A model generated the notes under the pieces. It ran no database searches and had not been told where the DNA came from. It saw only the letters and a program-made list of their open reading frames with translations. From positions 1 to 8,020 of the forward strand of contig CAYSLC010000232.1 in NCBI GenBank assembly GCA_964431545.1: a stretch of 8,020 nt of DNA. Direction: 5' to 3'. The position numbers were made by a program, and so were the translations under genes. Position 1 is the stretch's first letter. Each line of letters opens with the position of its first letter. Positions 6,599 through 8,020 of this stretch are shown piece after piece. This stretch comes from CAYSLC01 sp964431545 (lineage in GTDB: Bacteria > Desulfobacterota > Desulfobacteria > Desulfobacterales > JAABSP01).

Positions 6599-7123
6599 TC
6601 AATGGTAGATCGGCCGTTCTCCCCCATGCTGAGCCGGATATCCGCCATCCATCCACAGGAGTGTCTCCAACCCCCAATCAGCCTTTCCCACGGCGTCTTT
6701 CAGGAGATTGACGAAGATGTGCAGAAAGTGGCTGTTCGCCTTCAACTCGATCCCATGGCCCCGACTCGGATGGAGACAGAGGAAGGCTCCCCCCTCCTTC
6801 CGCTTGACCCTGGCGCCGGTCAGCAGGAGGTACTCCTCCCCCAGCGGATATTGTTGGACCCTTTCATCGAAAGCCTGTCCGAAATCGGCCTGGGAGACGG
6901 CCCCCTGGTGTTCGAACGAGACGAGGTCCCCCGCCAGATGCATGTTTTCGGGATTCCGGTTTTTGAACTCCTCCTCCAGAAGCCCCTTCAGCACGGGACC
7001 GAGCAGCCTTACATACCGCCGGGTCAGGGAGAACCGGAATTCCTCCCGGTGAATCGTGTTGAGCCGGAAAAGAATCCGGTCTTGTTCGGGATCAAACCGG
7101 AGGTTGAACTGGCGGATGGCCAC
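6599..7123 (-). CDS. conserved-looking protein of unknown function, 174 aa
   Basis: I do not recognise a named family. The protein has no signal peptide or membrane helix and should be cytoplasmic. Visible features: an N-terminal beta-like part with alternating hydrophobics (FNLRFDPEQDRILFRLNT at 6-23), FRFSLTRRYVRLL at 29-41, a charged helix (LKGLLEEEFKNRNPEN), a Gln/Gly-rich middle, and a long C-terminal segment with LHPSRGHG and HFLHIFVNLLKDAVGKADW. The DRILFRLNT-to-LTRR pattern faintly resembles uncharacterised proteins next to HlyD-type genes, but I cannot name them. The start is a GTG at 7123, two bases after the TAG of the upstream gene; AAGGG lies about 11 bases before it. No ATG occurs in frame until far into the protein. 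Tight packing between two adaptor genes implies a role tied to the same envelope machine. Codon use matches its neighbours. Confidence 0.75.
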   Translation of the reverse strand: MAIRQFNLRFDPEQDRILFRLNTIHREEFRFSLTRRYVRLLGPVLKGLLEEEFKNRNPENMHLAGDLVSFEHQGAVSQADFGQAFDERVQQYPLGEEYLLLTGARVKRKEGGAFLCLHPSRGHGIELKANSHFLHIFVNLLKDAVGKADWGLETLLWMDGGYPAQHGGERPIYH

Positions 7124-7125
7124 GG

Positions 7126-8020
7126 CTAGACGAACCCTTCCCGGGCCATCACCTTCCAGAGTTTCCGGACCGACCGTTCGGCGAGGCTCGAGGTCTTCTC
7201 GCCGGTCACAAACACGAAGCAGGGGGTCCCATGCCGGAGATATTCCGGTTGACCTTCCAGCTTGAAGATCAAGGGATAGTGGGCCTGCCGGGCCCTCACA
7301 TGGTTGGAGGGTGTCAGCACCGACAGGATGGGCCCTCCCGAATAATCGTAGAGTGTCTCATTGGGGAATTGGATCACCGGGAAGTCGAGCATCCCGCGAA
7401 ATCTGGCCAGGGCGTGGGGCGTTTCGAGATCCCGGAACAGAACCTCCCCCCCCTCGATCCGTTCCGTCTTCAAGTCCCGGTAGAGGTCCTCCCTTGCATA
7501 GGCGTGGACCTCGACTTGCCGGTCACTGCCGACCGCCAGCAGGAATCTCTTTTTGGATACATAGGAATCCGCCCGAAGATTCGGATTGACGTCGAGCACC
7601 TCCCCATCCAGCGGAGCGCGGATCTCCAGTTGACCGAGGCCCTCCAGGGTTTTCTCCAGGGCCGCCGCCAGCCGCCGCCGTTCCACCAGAAGCCACCGGC
7701 GATACCCCCCCTGCTCTCCGCCGCCGATCAGATTCTCGATGCTCGCCTCCGTCTGGAGGAGCTTGTTCCGGAGTTTCTTCGCCTCCTGCTCCAGGTTGTC
7801 ATCCCATAGGGTCGCGACAATCTCCCCCTTCCGCACCGGGGTCCCGATGTCCGGAAGGTCGTCCACCACCTTGCCCTTGCCCGGGGCATCGAGCCGGGCC
7901 ACATCCTGATAGAGGTAGAGGGCCGGAAGCTTCTGCTCGTTGACGGTGGGCAGGAAAAAATACCACCCCAGGGCGGCAAAGGCCATTCCGGTGGCCGCCA
8001 CCCGCCACCAGGCCCCCCAC
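7126..8020 (-). CDS. membrane-anchored HlyD/biotinyl-lipoyl-type protein, partial, N-terminus off the right edge
   Basis: The frame is open to the window end, giving 297 residues and continuing beyond 8020; a GTG at 8001 is an internal codon, not a start. It begins WGAWWR, then a hydrophobic helix (VAATGMAFAALGWYFFLPTV) and an adaptor body: lipoyl-like half motif (KGKVVDDLPDIGTPVRKGEI), a helical hairpin (NLEQEAKKLRNKLLQTEASI and RRRLAAALEKTLEGL), a second half motif (IRAPLDGEVLDVNPNLRADS), and a beta-barrel region ending KLWKVMAREGFV. The last part (YLRHGTPCFVFVTGE) resembles the C-terminus of M50-peptidase/HlyD fusion proteins, so the missing upstream part may hold several membrane helices and an HExxH site; this is inference. 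The stop lies two bases before the next gene. It could also be a plain HlyD adaptor with only the N-terminal helix. Confidence 0.8.
   Translation of the reverse strand, partial: WGAWWRVAATGMAFAALGWYFFLPTVNEQKLPALYLYQDVARLDAPGKGKVVDDLPDIGTPVRKGEIVATLWDDNLEQEAKKLRNKLLQTEASIENLIGGGEQGGYRRWLLVERRRLAAALEKTLEGLGQLEIRAPLDGEVLDVNPNLRADSYVSKKRFLLAVGSDRQVEVHAYAREDLYRDLKTERIEGGEVLFRDLETPHALARFRGMLDFPVIQFPNETLYDYSGGPILSVLTPSNHVRARQAHYPLIFKLEGQPEYLRHGTPCFVFVTGEKTSSLAERSVRKLWKVMAREGFV

Overview
The window reads as one end of a large operon. Every supportable gene lies on the minus strand, so transcription runs from high to low coordinates. Most of it is GC-rich with strong G/C-ending codon use. The 10-base N run at 5433-5442 marks it as a scaffolded draft, probably metagenomic, assembly. 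The gene mix (HlyD-type adaptors, one with a signal peptide for the periplasm) indicates a Gram-negative bacterium. The combination of a radical SAM/SPASM enzyme, a PqqD-like protein and a small Cys-containing peptide would fit Desulfobacterota or a similar lineage, but that placement is a low-confidence inference.

Layout in transcription order. (1) 8020-7126: the C-terminal part of a membrane-anchored HlyD/biotinyl-lipoyl-type adaptor, cut by the window edge. (2) 7123-6599: an unrecognised 174-aa protein. (3) 6568-5825: an exported periplasmic adaptor with a signal peptide. (4) 5838-4455: a GAF-domain plus HlyD-type fusion adaptor, interrupted by the N gap and therefore easily mis-annotated as two genes. 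(5) 4419-2758: a SAM-dependent methyltransferase with a methyltransferase-regulatory region. (6) 2581-1688: an HPr-kinase-like P-loop kinase. (7) 1677-487: a radical SAM/SPASM peptide-maturase-like enzyme. (8) 414-235: a 59-aa peptide with a strong ribosome binding site and three cysteines, the likely substrate. (9) 157-1: the N-terminal 52 residues of a PqqD-like protein (RiPP recognition element), running off the left edge.

Taken together this is best read as a ribosomally synthesised, post-translationally modified peptide (RiPP) locus. The PqqD-like protein would bind the leader of the small peptide and present it to the radical SAM enzyme. The kinase and the methyltransferase are candidate further tailoring enzymes. 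The three adaptor proteins suggest a dedicated envelope export or processing machine, possibly with an M50-type membrane protein or transporter encoded beyond 8020. The peptide and the PqqD-like gene are the two items most likely to be missed by automatic annotation: the first because it is short, the second because it is truncated by the window.

No tRNA, rRNA, CRISPR array, insertion sequence or convincing terminator was seen. No gene-free stretch exceeds 300 bases; the longest, 2582-2757, may partly belong to an N-terminal extension of the kinase.
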